A DNA stretch of 39,052 nt from Mesorhizobium sp. J18 (GCF_007829525.1 NZ_VLJP01000027.1:1-39052), one strand, 5' to 3'. Positions 8,360 through 16,413 are shown, counted from the first letter of the stretch. Notes: generated from the sequence alone by a model not told the origin. Program-made: numbers and translations.

Positions 8360-9119
8360 AGCGTGGTTCGCGCTTTTCAAGAAACGCTGCCAGCCCTTCC
8401 GCCAAGTCGGTTCCACGAAACAAGATTCCGAAAGCCTCGGCTTCTTCGGTGTCCATTTGCCGCCACAGGGCGTCTGAGCCAATAACCCGCTTGGCCAGCC
8501 TCATGGCCTCTGCAGGAAGGGCCACGAGCTCCCGTGCGAGGCGGTCAACCTCCGCATCTAAGTCCTCCGCCGGAACGACAGAGTTGATGAGCCCAATTTC
8601 GGCGGCTCGGGTGGCGCTTACCGGCCGCCCGAGTAGCACGAGCTCCCGAGCATACAGAGGGCCAATTTCCCGTGTGAGCCGCTTCATGCCGCCCGCAGCA
8701 GGCAAAGCTCCCAGACGGATTTCCGGAAAGCCTATTTCCGCACCCGTCGATGCAATCCGGAAGTCGCAGGCAAGCATCAACTCGGCTCCACCGCCGAGCG
8801 CCATTCCTCCGACCTTGGCAATGGTGACCGCTGGCAACCCGGCCAATCGATCGAGCAAATATTGCTCGAAGCGTATCTTGGCTACGCCTCCCAATTCGTC
8901 GTCGGGAAACTCCCTGATGTCGGAGCCCACGGAGAAGGCACGGCTACCGCCGGCCTGAACCACCACGACGCGGATATCCGGCCGGTTCTCAACTTCGATG
9001 ATCCGTCGGAAGAGCGCTTCTCTCACAGCGACGGTCAGAATGTTGAGGGGTGGATTGTCTATCTGGAGGATTGCGACTGACCCCGAGCATGAAAGGCCGA
9101 CGGAAGTTTCCCTCTCCAT
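8349..9119 (-). CDS. Enoyl-CoA hydratase/isomerase (crotonase) family protein
   Basis: A 256-residue crotonase-fold enzyme. Both acid/base glutamates of true enoyl-CoA hydratases are present: Glu113 in 'ALGGGAELMLACD' and Glu133 in 'IGFPEIRLGALPAAGG', with the family spacing of 20 residues. The oxyanion-hole segment 'RAFSVGSDIREF' is also recognisable. A GGAGG site lies ten bases upstream of the ATG, five bases after the GH88-type gene, so the two form one transcript. It hydrates an (S)-specific enoyl-CoA, complementing the MaoC hydratase of the other operon. Being co-transcribed with a glycan hydrolase is unusual and ties this unit to the CoA-degradation operon through the shared operator. 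Confidence 0.92.
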   Translation of the reverse strand: MERETSVGLSCSGSVAILQIDNPPLNILTVAVREALFRRIIEVENRPDIRVVVVQAGGSRAFSVGSDIREFPDDELGGVAKIRFEQYLLDRLAGLPAVTIAKVGGMALGGGAELMLACDFRIASTGAEIGFPEIRLGALPAAGGMKRLTREIGPLYARELVLLGRPVSATRAAEIGLINSVVPAEDLDAEVDRLARELVALPAEAMRLAKRVIGSDALWRQMDTEEAEAFGILFRGTDLAEGLAAFLEKREPRFNR

Positions 9120-9124
9120 CGAGC

Positions 9125-10333
9125 TTACACCTCCGTAGCGGTCAGCCGCTCGGCGATCGGCCGAAATGCACCCGGCTTCAGCACCTTCAGCAACGCTTCG
9201 GCGAAATAATAGTCGCCGAACAGCACCGCGGCGTCGGGGCCGATATTGTGAGGCTTGGAATAGCAGCCGTGGCGCAGAAAGCCACGTTCGGCGGAATTCC
9301 GGGACAGGTGGTCGCGACAGAGATCACTTAAGATTTTGACCGCCTGACCATGCCGCTGCTCGGCGAGTTCCATGTCAGGTTCCAGATCCGCCATCTGCAG
9401 CAGCGCATTGGCTACAATTGCAGAGGCCGCAGTATCCAGAGTCGCGTCCTTTCCAGCCGGATCATCGAAGTCCCAAGGGGCCGATGTTGCATCTCCGAGA
9501 GCGTCGAGGAACCGGTCTGCAAGGCGGTGAGCCAATTTCAGATGACGCAAGGAGCCGGTGGCGCGAGCCGTTTCGGCATAGCCCAGGATTGCCCAACCTT
9601 GTCCGCGTGACCAGAACGATTCATCGCCATATCCCTGAAACGTGTACCCTCTGCCGCGCACGCCCGAAGGGAGATCGTACTCCACGGCGTGGTAAGTTGA
9701 GAGATCGGAACGGATGAACGCATGCTCGGTCATCCGAGCGTGCAGTTCTCCCGCGACTAGGAAACTGTCGTCCTTTGCCTGTGCGGCCGCCCAGTAGAGA
9801 AGCGGCAGGTTGGCCATGGTATCGATGGCAGAACTCCGCCTGCCCCGGATATCGTTATGTGGGCCCCACGAGGAGATATATGAACCAAGATCCGTACGCA
9901 CGAGCCGCGCCCGCAATTGCTGCGCAGCTTCCAGCGCGACCTCCGCGTAAAATCTGTCCCCGGTGATATGAAAGGCTGGTATGGCGCTCGACAGGAAAAT
10001 GAACCCGATATCATGGGTGTTAGGGTCCTTCGCGCGGGGAGCCACAAGATGCATGCGTTCACGCGCAAGCTCCAGTGCTTCCTCATTGCCGGTATGAAGA
10101 TATGAAATCAGCAACAACCCGATCCAGAAGCCGCAAAACCAGTTGCCGTGGCTCCAGGCATCTTCCTGGTAGCCGGCGGAAACAGAGGCGAGCATGGTAT
10201 CCCACGAGCCGTCCGGTTTGGTTACATAGGGAAAGCGAATTCCTAGGCCTGCCTCATCTTCGAGTGTCTTTGTCGCCAGAAGATGGAGAGCTTCCTCAAA
10301 GGCCGCCCGAGATCCCTGCTGAATGTCTAGCAT
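9125..10333 (-). CDS. GH88/GH105-type unsaturated uronyl hydrolase
   Basis: A 402-residue (alpha/alpha)6-barrel glycosidase. GH88 enzymes hydrate the C4-C5 double bond of a terminal unsaturated glucuronyl residue left by a polysaccharide lyase and so release the sugar. Hallmarks in order are 'NWFCGFWIGLLLISYLHTG', 'HDIGFIF', 'DTMANLPLLYWAA', 'TFQGYGDESFWSRGQGWAILG', 'PWDFDDP' and 'GFLRHGCYSKP'. The two catalytic-type aspartates are about Asp108 and Asp171, matching the spacing of Asp88/Asp149 in Bacillus UGL. I prefer the ATG at 10333; the frame also opens at a TTG (10354). No signal peptide is visible, so it should act in the cytoplasm on imported oligosaccharides or glycosides. A LacI-type operator precedes it by about 60 bases. 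Whether it is GH88 or GH105 cannot be settled by eye. Confidence 0.87.
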   Translation of the reverse strand: MLDIQQGSRAAFEEALHLLATKTLEDEAGLGIRFPYVTKPDGSWDTMLASVSAGYQEDAWSHGNWFCGFWIGLLLISYLHTGNEEALELARERMHLVAPRAKDPNTHDIGFIFLSSAIPAFHITGDRFYAEVALEAAQQLRARLVRTDLGSYISSWGPHNDIRGRRSSAIDTMANLPLLYWAAAQAKDDSFLVAGELHARMTEHAFIRSDLSTYHAVEYDLPSGVRGRGYTFQGYGDESFWSRGQGWAILGYAETARATGSLRHLKLAHRLADRFLDALGDATSAPWDFDDPAGKDATLDTAASAIVANALLQMADLEPDMELAEQRHGQAVKILSDLCRDHLSRNSAERGFLRHGCYSKPHNIGPDAAVLFGDYYFAEALLKVLKPGAFRPIAERLTATEV

Positions 10334-10390
10334 GCTTCCAAATCCATAAATCAAGTTGGCGAACTAAACCTAGCATTGCGCCTTGTGTTT

Positions 10391-10409
10391 TGAAAGCGCT
10401 TTCAGAATA
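10391..10409 (-). promoter_or_regulatory. LacI-family operator, site 3, with adjoining -10 box
   Basis: This is a perfect copy of TGAAAGCGCTTTCA (10391-10404), followed by the same GAATA seen at site 1. On the minus strand this places a TATTCT -10 box (10404-10409) in the same position relative to the palindrome as at site 1. No good -35 is visible 16-17 bases upstream. The element sits about 60 bases before the GH88-type start codon, just as site 1 sits about 55 bases before the lyase gene. The remainder of the gap (10334-10579) shows no gene or other convincing signal. Confidence 0.78.
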
Positions 10410-10579
10410 TTTCTGCTGAAGAATAATCCACGGTAACGCTAGGTCACGTGGGACATAGCGAGGACGAGTATCACGTTAATCGCTGATCACCTTTCCGCAA
10501 TCGGGCATATTGGCTCCACCCTATAACCGATCGCGAAGAACCAAAGGCCGCCGAATCTAACGATCAAGGGATGAGCTGG

Positions 10580-11794
10580 TTACTGGCTGCGACTCGGCCC
10601 ATGCGTAAGCGCCTGCTCGACGCCGCGCAGTTCAGCGAGGCCTTTCAGCCGCCCGATCGCCGGATAGCCGGGCTGGGCGTTGCGCTTGAGATCGTCAAGG
10701 ATGTCCTGGCCGTGATCCGGACGCATCGGGATGATTGCGTCGGACCGCCCCTCGGCCTTGCGCCGGGTCTCCTCCCGAAGCAGCGCCGCCACCACGGCCA
10801 CCATATCGGTATCGCCTCCCAGATGCTCGTCTTCGTAAAAGGAGCAGGGCGTGGTTTGCGTTTCCCTCCGTACATTCCGCAGATGCGCGAAATGAACCCT
10901 TGGTCCCAGCCGTGCGGCCATGCCGGGCAGGTCGTTGTCCGGCCTTGCACCGAGCGAGCCGGTGCACAGCGTCGCCCCGTTGGCCGGGCTGTCGACGGCA
11001 TCCAGGATGAAACGGTAATCGGCCTCGGTGGACATGATGCGCGGCAGACCGAGCAGAGGGAAAGGCGGGTCGTCCGGATGGCAGCAGAGCCGAACGCCGA
11101 GCCGCTCAGCCACAGGCACCACTTCGGAAAGGAAATCGACGAAGTGCCGGCGCAGCATGGCTGCATCGATATTTTCATAATGCGCCAATTGCGCGGCAAG
11201 ACTGTTCAGGGACGTGTCCTCGGTCGAGCCGGGCAGGCCCGAATTTATGCTTCTGGCCAGTTTCGTCCTCGCGGCATCATCCATAAGCGCATGACGGCGC
11301 TCGGCGTCTCTCACGATGTCAGGCGCGTAATCGGCGGCTGCATTCCTGCGTTTCAGGATGGCAATGTCGAAGGCGGCGAAGTCGATGAGGTCGAAGCGCA
11401 TGGTGGTACCGCCATTAGACACGCGCCAGGTAAGGTCGGTCCGTGTCCAGTCGAGCACCGGCATGAAATTGTAGCAGATGGTCGATATGCCGGCTTGCGC
11501 CAGGTTTTCGAGCGATATCTTGTAGTTTGCTATATGGCTGCGCCAGTCACCGGTCTGCGTCTTGATCTCCTCCGAGACCGGCAGGCTCTCCACCACTTCC
11601 CAAGCAAGGCCGCTCGGCGTTCCGTCTGGCAGGGTCGCAACCTCCCGCTGCCGTTTTTCAATCTCGGAAGGCGTCCAGACGGCGCCATAGGGAACGTGGT
11701 GCAGGGCCGTCACGATGCCTTGCGCGCCGGCTTGCCGCGCGTCTGCGATCGTGACCTTGTCGATCGGTCCGAACCATCTCCAGACATGCCGCAT
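10580..11794 (-). CDS. uxuA: Mannonate dehydratase UxuA
   Basis: A 404-residue enzyme that converts D-mannonate to 2-keto-3-deoxy-D-gluconate in the glucuronate pathway, with a divalent metal (Mn or Fe). Similarity to Escherichia coli UxuA is strong along the whole length as I remember it: 'WRWFGPIDKVTIADARQAGA', 'YNFMPVLDWTRTDL', 'HPDDPPFPLLGLPRI', 'FAHLRNVRRE' and 'MRPDHGQDILDDLKR'. The metal-binding His and Asp positions lie in these blocks. The ATG has GGAG eight bases upstream. It is the last gene of the dctP-dctQ-dctM-uxuA operon, 33 bases after dctM, so the transporter very probably imports a hexuronate or mannonate. No uxuB, uxaC, kdgK or kdgA is in the window. Confidence 0.96.
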   Translation of the reverse strand: MRHVWRWFGPIDKVTIADARQAGAQGIVTALHHVPYGAVWTPSEIEKRQREVATLPDGTPSGLAWEVVESLPVSEEIKTQTGDWRSHIANYKISLENLAQAGISTICYNFMPVLDWTRTDLTWRVSNGGTTMRFDLIDFAAFDIAILKRRNAAADYAPDIVRDAERRHALMDDAARTKLARSINSGLPGSTEDTSLNSLAAQLAHYENIDAAMLRRHFVDFLSEVVPVAERLGVRLCCHPDDPPFPLLGLPRIMSTEADYRFILDAVDSPANGATLCTGSLGARPDNDLPGMAARLGPRVHFAHLRNVRRETQTTPCSFYEDEHLGGDTDMVAVVAALLREETRRKAEGRSDAIIPMRPDHGQDILDDLKRNAQPGYPAIGRLKGLAELRGVEQALTHGPSRSQ

Positions 11795-11827
11795 TCGTCA
11801 AACTCCGGATTGGGTCAGGCCGCGCTT

Positions 11828-13108
11828 TCAGCCGAAGGCCAGGTTGGGCAGCCAAAGCACGAGACCCGGCAGGAAGAGCAGCGTGACGATGAGGCCGATC
11901 ACCGCCGCCAGGAACGGGATTGCTTCGGCCGTATATTCCTCGATCTTCACGTCCATCAGCGAGCATACCGCGTACATGGCCACGCCCACTGGCGGCGTCA
12001 TCCCGCCGAGCGTGACGATGCTCATCATCAGAATGCCGAAATGCACCGGATCGATGCCTATCTGCGTGATGATCGGCACGAAAATCGGCGTCAGAAGCAG
12101 GACGAGCACGGTGCTTTCGATGAAACAGCCGGCGACCAGCAGAAAGACCAGGATGACGAGCACGATCACCTGCGGACTGCTGATGCCGTTCAGCATCCAT
12201 TGCGAGATCTCCTGCGGCACCTGCATAAAGATGATGGCGAAGCCGATCATGCCCGACATCAGGATGATGATCATGATCAGGCCGATATCGGAGATCGTGT
12301 GCTCGAAGGCGCGCTTCAGCTTTCTCAGGTCCATCTCGCGATGGGCGAGAAAGCCGACCAGGACGGCGTAGACGACGGCGAATGCACCGACCTCCGAAGG
12401 CGTGAACACGCCGCCGCGGATCGCGAAGATCAGAGCGACAGGGAAGAGCAGCGCCCATTTGGCGCCCCAGGTGGCGGAAAAGAGGGCTGCCAGGGTCGGC
12501 CGGTTGCTGTCGGCCACGACATAATTGCGGCGGCGCGCGATCACATAGACGGTGACCATCAGAACCAGCATCATCAGGAAACCCGGAATGATGCCGGCGA
12601 CAAACAGGCGGCCGATCGAAACATTGCCGACATAGCCGTAGAGGATAAGGCCGATCGAGGGTGGGATGGTAGCGGTGATCAGCGAGCCGACGGCTATCGC
12701 GGCAGCGGAAAAGCCCTTGCCGTAGCCGTTCGAGACCATCGTCGGTCCAAGGATGCGCGCCTCCATCGCCGCGTCGGCGACAGCCGAACCGGACACCCCG
12801 CCCATCACTGTCGAAAGCACGATCGCGACCTGCGCAAGCCCGCCCGACATCCACCCGACCGCCACTGACGAGAAGCGGAACAGCCGCGAGGTGATGCCGC
12901 TCTCGTTCATCAGGTGGCCGGCGAAGACAAAGAAGGGCACCGCAAGCAGAGGAAAACTCTGGCTCATCGTGGCGATCTTCTGCACACCGATCGAGACAGG
13001 CATGACGGGATCGGTGAGGAAGAAGAGAAAACCTGAAATGCCGATCGCGAAGGCGACGGGCGCGCCGAGCAGCATCAGGGCAAGAAAGGCGATCGATGGC
13101 AGCAGCAA
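11828..13108 (-). CDS. dctM: TRAP transporter large permease, DctM family (uronate operon)
   Basis: A 426-residue multi-spanning membrane protein, second large TRAP permease in the window. Signatures are 'GAPVAFAIGISGFLF', 'AVPFFVFAGHLMNESGI', 'VMGGVSGSAVADAAM', 'ITATIPPSIGLILYG', 'GVFTPSEVGAFAVVYA' and 'GGMTPPVGVAMYAVCS'. No ATG or GTG lies at the right place. The start is a TTG at 13108, two bases after the dctQ stop, with GGAG about nine bases upstream and within the end of dctQ, so it is translationally coupled. It forms the transport channel for the acid captured by the DctP at 13680-14654. Confidence 0.95.
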   Translation of the reverse strand: MLLPSIAFLALMLLGAPVAFAIGISGFLFFLTDPVMPVSIGVQKIATMSQSFPLLAVPFFVFAGHLMNESGITSRLFRFSSVAVGWMSGGLAQVAIVLSTVMGGVSGSAVADAAMEARILGPTMVSNGYGKGFSAAAIAVGSLITATIPPSIGLILYGYVGNVSIGRLFVAGIIPGFLMMLVLMVTVYVIARRRNYVVADSNRPTLAALFSATWGAKWALLFPVALIFAIRGGVFTPSEVGAFAVVYAVLVGFLAHREMDLRKLKRAFEHTISDIGLIMIIILMSGMIGFAIIFMQVPQEISQWMLNGISSPQVIVLVILVFLLVAGCFIESTVLVLLLTPIFVPIITQIGIDPVHFGILMMSIVTLGGMTPPVGVAMYAVCSLMDVKIEEYTAEAIPFLAAVIGLIVTLLFLPGLVLWLPNLAFG

Positions 13109-13110
13109 GA

Positions 13111-13623
13111 TCAGAGCTCCGAAGCGGAGGCGGTTCCGTCCGATATGCGCGAATAGACCAGCAAGCCTTCACGCCGGTTGCGCCATGCCTGGACAAGGTT
13201 CCAGATCAGTGCGCCGGCGAGCATCAGGCATCCGACCGGAACCGCGGCGGTAACCCACGCATAGGACAGGCCGCTGTCGCCGAACTGGCGCTGCCTGTTG
13301 AGCATGGTCAGCTCATAACCCTCGTAGGCGAGGAGACCGAGAAAGACCAGAATGACAATGGTGATGGCGGTTTCCAGCGCGAACCGGCTGCGATTGCCGA
13401 GCTGCCGGACCAGCAGGTCGATGCCGATATGGCCTTTCTCGCGCATTGCGCGCGTAGCGCCCAGGAAGCACAGCCAGATGAACAGGAGCTGCGCCAGATC
13501 GACCGACCAAATCAGCGGATGGCCAAAGAACCGCATGATCGCAGCCAGAAATACGAGCACGACGATGATCGCCAGGAGGGAAGCGGCGATGCCGAATTCT
13601 ATGCGGGAGAGGTTCTTCAGCAT
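13111..13623 (-). CDS. dctQ: TRAP transporter small permease, DctQ family (uronate operon)
   Basis: A 170-residue small TRAP permease with four hydrophobic segments. The family block 'HPLIWSVDLAQLLFIWLCFLGATRAMREKGHIGIDLLV' spans the second helix and the following loop. I start it at the ATG at 13623 (MLKNLSRIEF). An upstream in-frame GTG (13653) would add ten residues with no family support. It lies 56 bases after dctP and two bases before dctM. It bridges the binding protein and DctM in the uronate-type TRAP transporter. Confidence 0.93.
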   Translation of the reverse strand: MLKNLSRIEFGIAASLLAIIVVLVFLAAIMRFFGHPLIWSVDLAQLLFIWLCFLGATRAMREKGHIGIDLLVRQLGNRSRFALETAITIVILVFLGLLAYEGYELTMLNRQRQFGDSGLSYAWVTAAVPVGCLMLAGALIWNLVQAWRNRREGLLVYSRISDGTASASEL

Positions 13624-13679
13624 GATGTCCCATCGGCGCGGGCTGACGCCCACGCCACTTTGGAGTAGTCCTGAAAGGC

Positions 13680-14654
13680 CTACTGACCGGCTATCTTTTG
13701 CAGCTCTTCGCGAAGGTCGCCGTAGCCGAGCGTCTCATAGACACCGGCCGTCGCCTCCTTGAACGGCGTCACATCGATCTCGGAAACCGTCATGCCGGCT
13801 TCCTTCATTTCGGCCTCGATCTGGGCCAGAGAATCTTCGGTGCCGTGCGAAGCGACATCACCCGCTTTCAGCGCCTCCTCGCGCAGGATCGTCTGCAGTT
13901 CCGGCGACAGGCTGTCGAACCAGGATGCGCTCGTCACCAGCCCGGTGATGAGATTGATGTGGTGAGTCTTGGTCAGGTACTTGGCCACCTCGTTGAGCTT
14001 GGAGCCCTTGCCGGCCGGAAGCTGCGCCTCGACCGCATCAATGACATTTTGCTGCATGGCGGAATAGACTTCCGCATAGGGCATCGGTGTCGGGGTGGCG
14101 CCCATCGCCTTGATCGTTTCAACCCAGACCGGCGCGCCCGGCGTGCGCATGCGTATGCCATTGAGGTCGGCCGGAGTCTCGACCGGCTTGTTGGTCCACA
14201 ATTCGCGCTCGCCCTGCCACCAGTTGAAGGACAGGATCTGGTGGCCGGAAGCATCGCGCAGCTTCTGCACCCATTCCTCGAACAGAGGCGAGGTAACAAC
14301 CTTGCGGATGCCCTCGTAGCCGGAAGCGAGATAGGGTGCGCCGAGCACGCCGAATTCCTTCTGGAACACCGCGAGGCGGCCGCCGTCTACGACCACGGCC
14401 ACCGGCGCGCCGGCCCTTGCCTGTTCAAGCACATCCTCGTCCGGGCCGAGTTGCGAATTCGGAAAAAGCTTGACCTCGATGGCGCCGTCCGAGCGCTCGG
14501 CAATCGCGTCGCGGAAGCTCTCCAGCCCTTTGTAAAGCGGGTCGTCAGTGGTAAGGGCCGTATTGATGCTGAGCGTGTAATCAGCCGAGAATGCCTGCGC
14601 CGAAATGGTCACGAGCGCGGCCGAGATGAGTGCTTTCAGTGCGACGGGTTTCAT
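13680..14654 (-). CDS. dctP: TRAP transporter substrate-binding protein, DctP family (probable hexuronate/aldonate receptor)
   Basis: A 324-residue periplasmic receptor with a classic signal peptide (MKPVALKALISAALVTISAQAFSA, cleavage near AFSA). TRAP-P features: 'GAIEVKLFPNSQLGPDEDVLEQARAG', 'LNGIRMRTPGAPVWVETIKAMGATPTPMPYAEVYSAMQQNVIDAVEAQ', containing the conserved arginine that grips the substrate carboxylate. The 'NWWQGERELWTNKPV' segment suits a sugar-acid pocket. The ATG has GGGAGG five bases upstream, and a promoter (TTGACA, 17 bases, TAGTCT) lies just before it. TRAP receptors encoded beside uxuA-type genes are known to bind glucuronate, galacturonate or related acids, so that is the leading prediction. 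Confidence 0.95.
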   Translation of the reverse strand: MKPVALKALISAALVTISAQAFSADYTLSINTALTTDDPLYKGLESFRDAIAERSDGAIEVKLFPNSQLGPDEDVLEQARAGAPVAVVVDGGRLAVFQKEFGVLGAPYLASGYEGIRKVVTSPLFEEWVQKLRDASGHQILSFNWWQGERELWTNKPVETPADLNGIRMRTPGAPVWVETIKAMGATPTPMPYAEVYSAMQQNVIDAVEAQLPAGKGSKLNEVAKYLTKTHHINLITGLVTSASWFDSLSPELQTILREEALKAGDVASHGTEDSLAQIEAEMKEAGMTVSEIDVTPFKEATAGVYETLGYGDLREELQKIAGQ

Positions 14655-14697
14655 ACGTTCCTCCCAGAACCGGATAACTTCCGTTTACCTCTTCCGC

Positions 14698-14726
14698 AGA
14701 CTAGTATGGTAGTATAGAACTGTCAA
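14698..14726 (-). promoter_or_regulatory. Promoter of the TRAP-uxuA operon with tandem octamer in its spacer
   Basis: On the minus strand TTGACA (plus 14721-14726) and TAGTCT (14698-14703) are separated by 17 bases. Almost the whole spacer is a head-to-tail octamer, TAGTATGG then TAGTATAG on the plus strand (14702-14717). The -35 box ends two bases before the start codon of the divergent GntR regulator. A regulator bound at the octamers would sit on the dctP promoter and on the presumptive gntR promoter together. The promoter is well supported; the octamer as operator is inference. Confidence 0.62.
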
Positions 14727-14727
14727 C

Positions 14728-15438
14728 ATGACGATCAATTTCGAACTGACCGCCCTGGAACAGGATGGCCGCCGGGTGCGCCGGGCGACGATCGGTGGCC
14801 GTGTGTTCGAGAATGTGCGCAACGCCATCGTGCAGTTGCAGTTGCGGCCGGGAAATCCTCTTTCGGAGGCCGAGATCGCCCGCCAGCTCGGCGTTTCGCG
14901 CCAGCCGGTGCGCGAGGCATTCATAAAGCTCGGCGAAGCGGGGCTGGTGGAGATCCGGCCGCAACGCGGAACGTTCGTACGCCTGATCTCCATTCGCGAG
15001 GTGGAGACCGCGCGCTTCATCCGCGAGGCGATCGAGGTCGCCATCGTGTGCAAGGCAACGGCGGAGGCCTCCGAAAGCGATATTGCGGCGATGGAAGAGC
15101 TGATCGGGCGGCAATGGTCCGTCGCCCGCCACGGCGACAATGTCGGCTTTCTGCGTTTGGACGAGATGTTCCACCAGGCGATCGCCGGCAGCGCTGGCTG
15201 CGATGATGCCTGGCGGGTACTGGAAGGGCTGAAGGCGCAGATGGACCGGGTGCGTTACCTCTCGTTGCCGGAAGCAACGCCGTTGGATACGATCATCGAG
15301 CAGCACACCGCGATCATCGAGGCGATCAAGGCGCGGTCGGCGAAAGAGGCGGAAGCCGCAATGCGGCGGCACCTGTCGGAAATCCTGATTTCGCTGCCGA
15401 AACTGGCGCACGAATATCCGTCTTTCTTCGTCGTCTGA
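14728..15438 (+). CDS. GntR-family regulator, FCD (FadR) subfamily
   Basis: A 236-residue regulator. The winged helix-turn-helix occupies about residues 25-90 ('LRPGNPLSEAEIARQLGVSRQPVREAFIKLGEAGLVEIRPQRGTFV'). The all-helical FCD effector domain follows, with its metal-binding aspartate and histidines visible in 'RLDEMFHQAIA', 'IEQHTAIIEAI' and 'MRRHLSEIL'. UxuR, ExuR and related uronate regulators belong to this subfamily. It is divergent from the TRAP-uxuA operon, with 73 bases between start codons, so it very likely controls that operon in response to a uronate or an aldonate. No clear Shine-Dalgarno sequence precedes the ATG. A -10-like TAGTAT ends 12 bases upstream, so leaderless translation is possible. 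Confidence 0.94.
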   Translation: MTINFELTALEQDGRRVRRATIGGRVFENVRNAIVQLQLRPGNPLSEAEIARQLGVSRQPVREAFIKLGEAGLVEIRPQRGTFVRLISIREVETARFIREAIEVAIVCKATAEASESDIAAMEELIGRQWSVARHGDNVGFLRLDEMFHQAIAGSAGCDDAWRVLEGLKAQMDRVRYLSLPEATPLDTIIEQHTAIIEAIKARSAKEAEAAMRRHLSEILISLPKLAHEYPSFFVV

Positions 15439-15468
15439 TCTCGCCCTTTTGCAAATCCTCCAGGTACC

Positions 15469-16413
15469 TCATTGACGGCTTGATCCTTGGGAGCGCCCTG
15501 CGGCGCCGGCAACGGCGATGCGCGCCGCAAGCGCCGCATTGTTCAGCACCAGCGCGATATTGGCCTTGAGGCTTTCACCCGCCGTCAGTTCGTTGAGACG
15601 GGCGAGCAGAAAGGGCGTCACATCCTTGCCGGTGATGCCGGAACGCCGCGCCTCTTCCACCGCATCGGCGATCGTACCGTCGATCGCAGCCGGATCCAGC
15701 GCCGCCTCCTCGGGGATAGGATTGGCGATCAGGAGACCGGTGCCGGAACCCAGCCGCCGGTGCAGCGCGATTGTCTCGGCGATCGCTTCCGGCGTGTCGA
15801 GCCTCAGTTCGACCTTGAAACCGCTCTTGCGCATGTAAAAGGCCGGAAATTCGTTCGTCCCGAAGGCGATGACGGGCACGCGCTGGGTCTCCAGATATTC
15901 GAGCGTCTTGCCGATATCGAGGATCGACTTCACGCCGGCGCATACTACCGCCGTGCCCGTGTGCCCCAATTCGGTAAGATCGGCCGAAATGTCGAAGCTC
16001 GTTTCCGCCTCGCGATGCACGCCGCCGATGCCGCCGGTGGCGAAAATGCCGATGCCGGCCAGTTCCGCTATGCGCATGGTGGCCGAAACCGTCGTGCCCG
16101 CAGACAACCTGCCGGCCATGACGGCGGCGAGATCGCGCGAGGAAGCCTTGATGACGGTCCTGTCATCGCCGAAGCGCGCCAGCGTCGCGTCGTCGAGCCC
16201 GGCGCGCAGCATGCCGTCCACCACGGCGACCGTCGCCGGTATCGCGCCATGCTCGCGCACCATCGCCTCGACCAGACGCGCCGTCTCGAGATTCTGCGGA
16301 TAGGGCATACCATGCGAGATGATGGTCGATTCCAGCGCCACCACGGCACGGCCTTCCGCCAGTGCATCGGCAACCTCCTCGCTCAGGACGGGACGGATCG
16401 GTTCATTCGACAT
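15469..16413 (-). CDS. psuG: Pseudouridine-5'-phosphate glycosidase PsuG
   Basis: A 314-residue enzyme that breaks the C-C glycosidic bond of pseudouridine 5'-phosphate to give uracil and ribose 5-phosphate. The family core is intact: 'VALESTIISHGMPYPQN' with the catalytic acid Glu28, 'IGIFATGGIGGVHR', the Mn-site region 'TSFDISADL', and 'AVVCAGVKSILDIGKTLEYLET' with the Schiff-base lysine Lys162, corresponding to Glu31 and Lys166 of the E. coli enzyme. 'AFGTNEFPAFY' and 'GLLIANPIP' are further signatures. Its start overlaps the 3' end of the kinase gene by 11 bases, so the two-step pseudouridine salvage pair is translationally coupled. Confidence 0.96.
   Translation of the reverse strand: MSNEPIRPVLSEEVADALAEGRAVVALESTIISHGMPYPQNLETARLVEAMVREHGAIPATVAVVDGMLRAGLDDATLARFGDDRTVIKASSRDLAAVMAGRLSAGTTVSATMRIAELAGIGIFATGGIGGVHREAETSFDISADLTELGHTGTAVVCAGVKSILDIGKTLEYLETQRVPVIAFGTNEFPAFYMRKSGFKVELRLDTPEAIAETIALHRRLGSGTGLLIANPIPEEAALDPAAIDGTIADAVEEARRSGITGKDVTPFLLARLNELTAGESLKANIALVLNNAALAARIAVAGAAGRSQGSSRQ

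Noticed and set aside
10571-12868. A 765-codon open frame on the plus strand
   Set aside because: It is antisense to uxuA and dctM, both clear by homology. The protein is rich in His, Arg, Asp and Gln with no domain, typical of a shadow frame in high-GC DNA.
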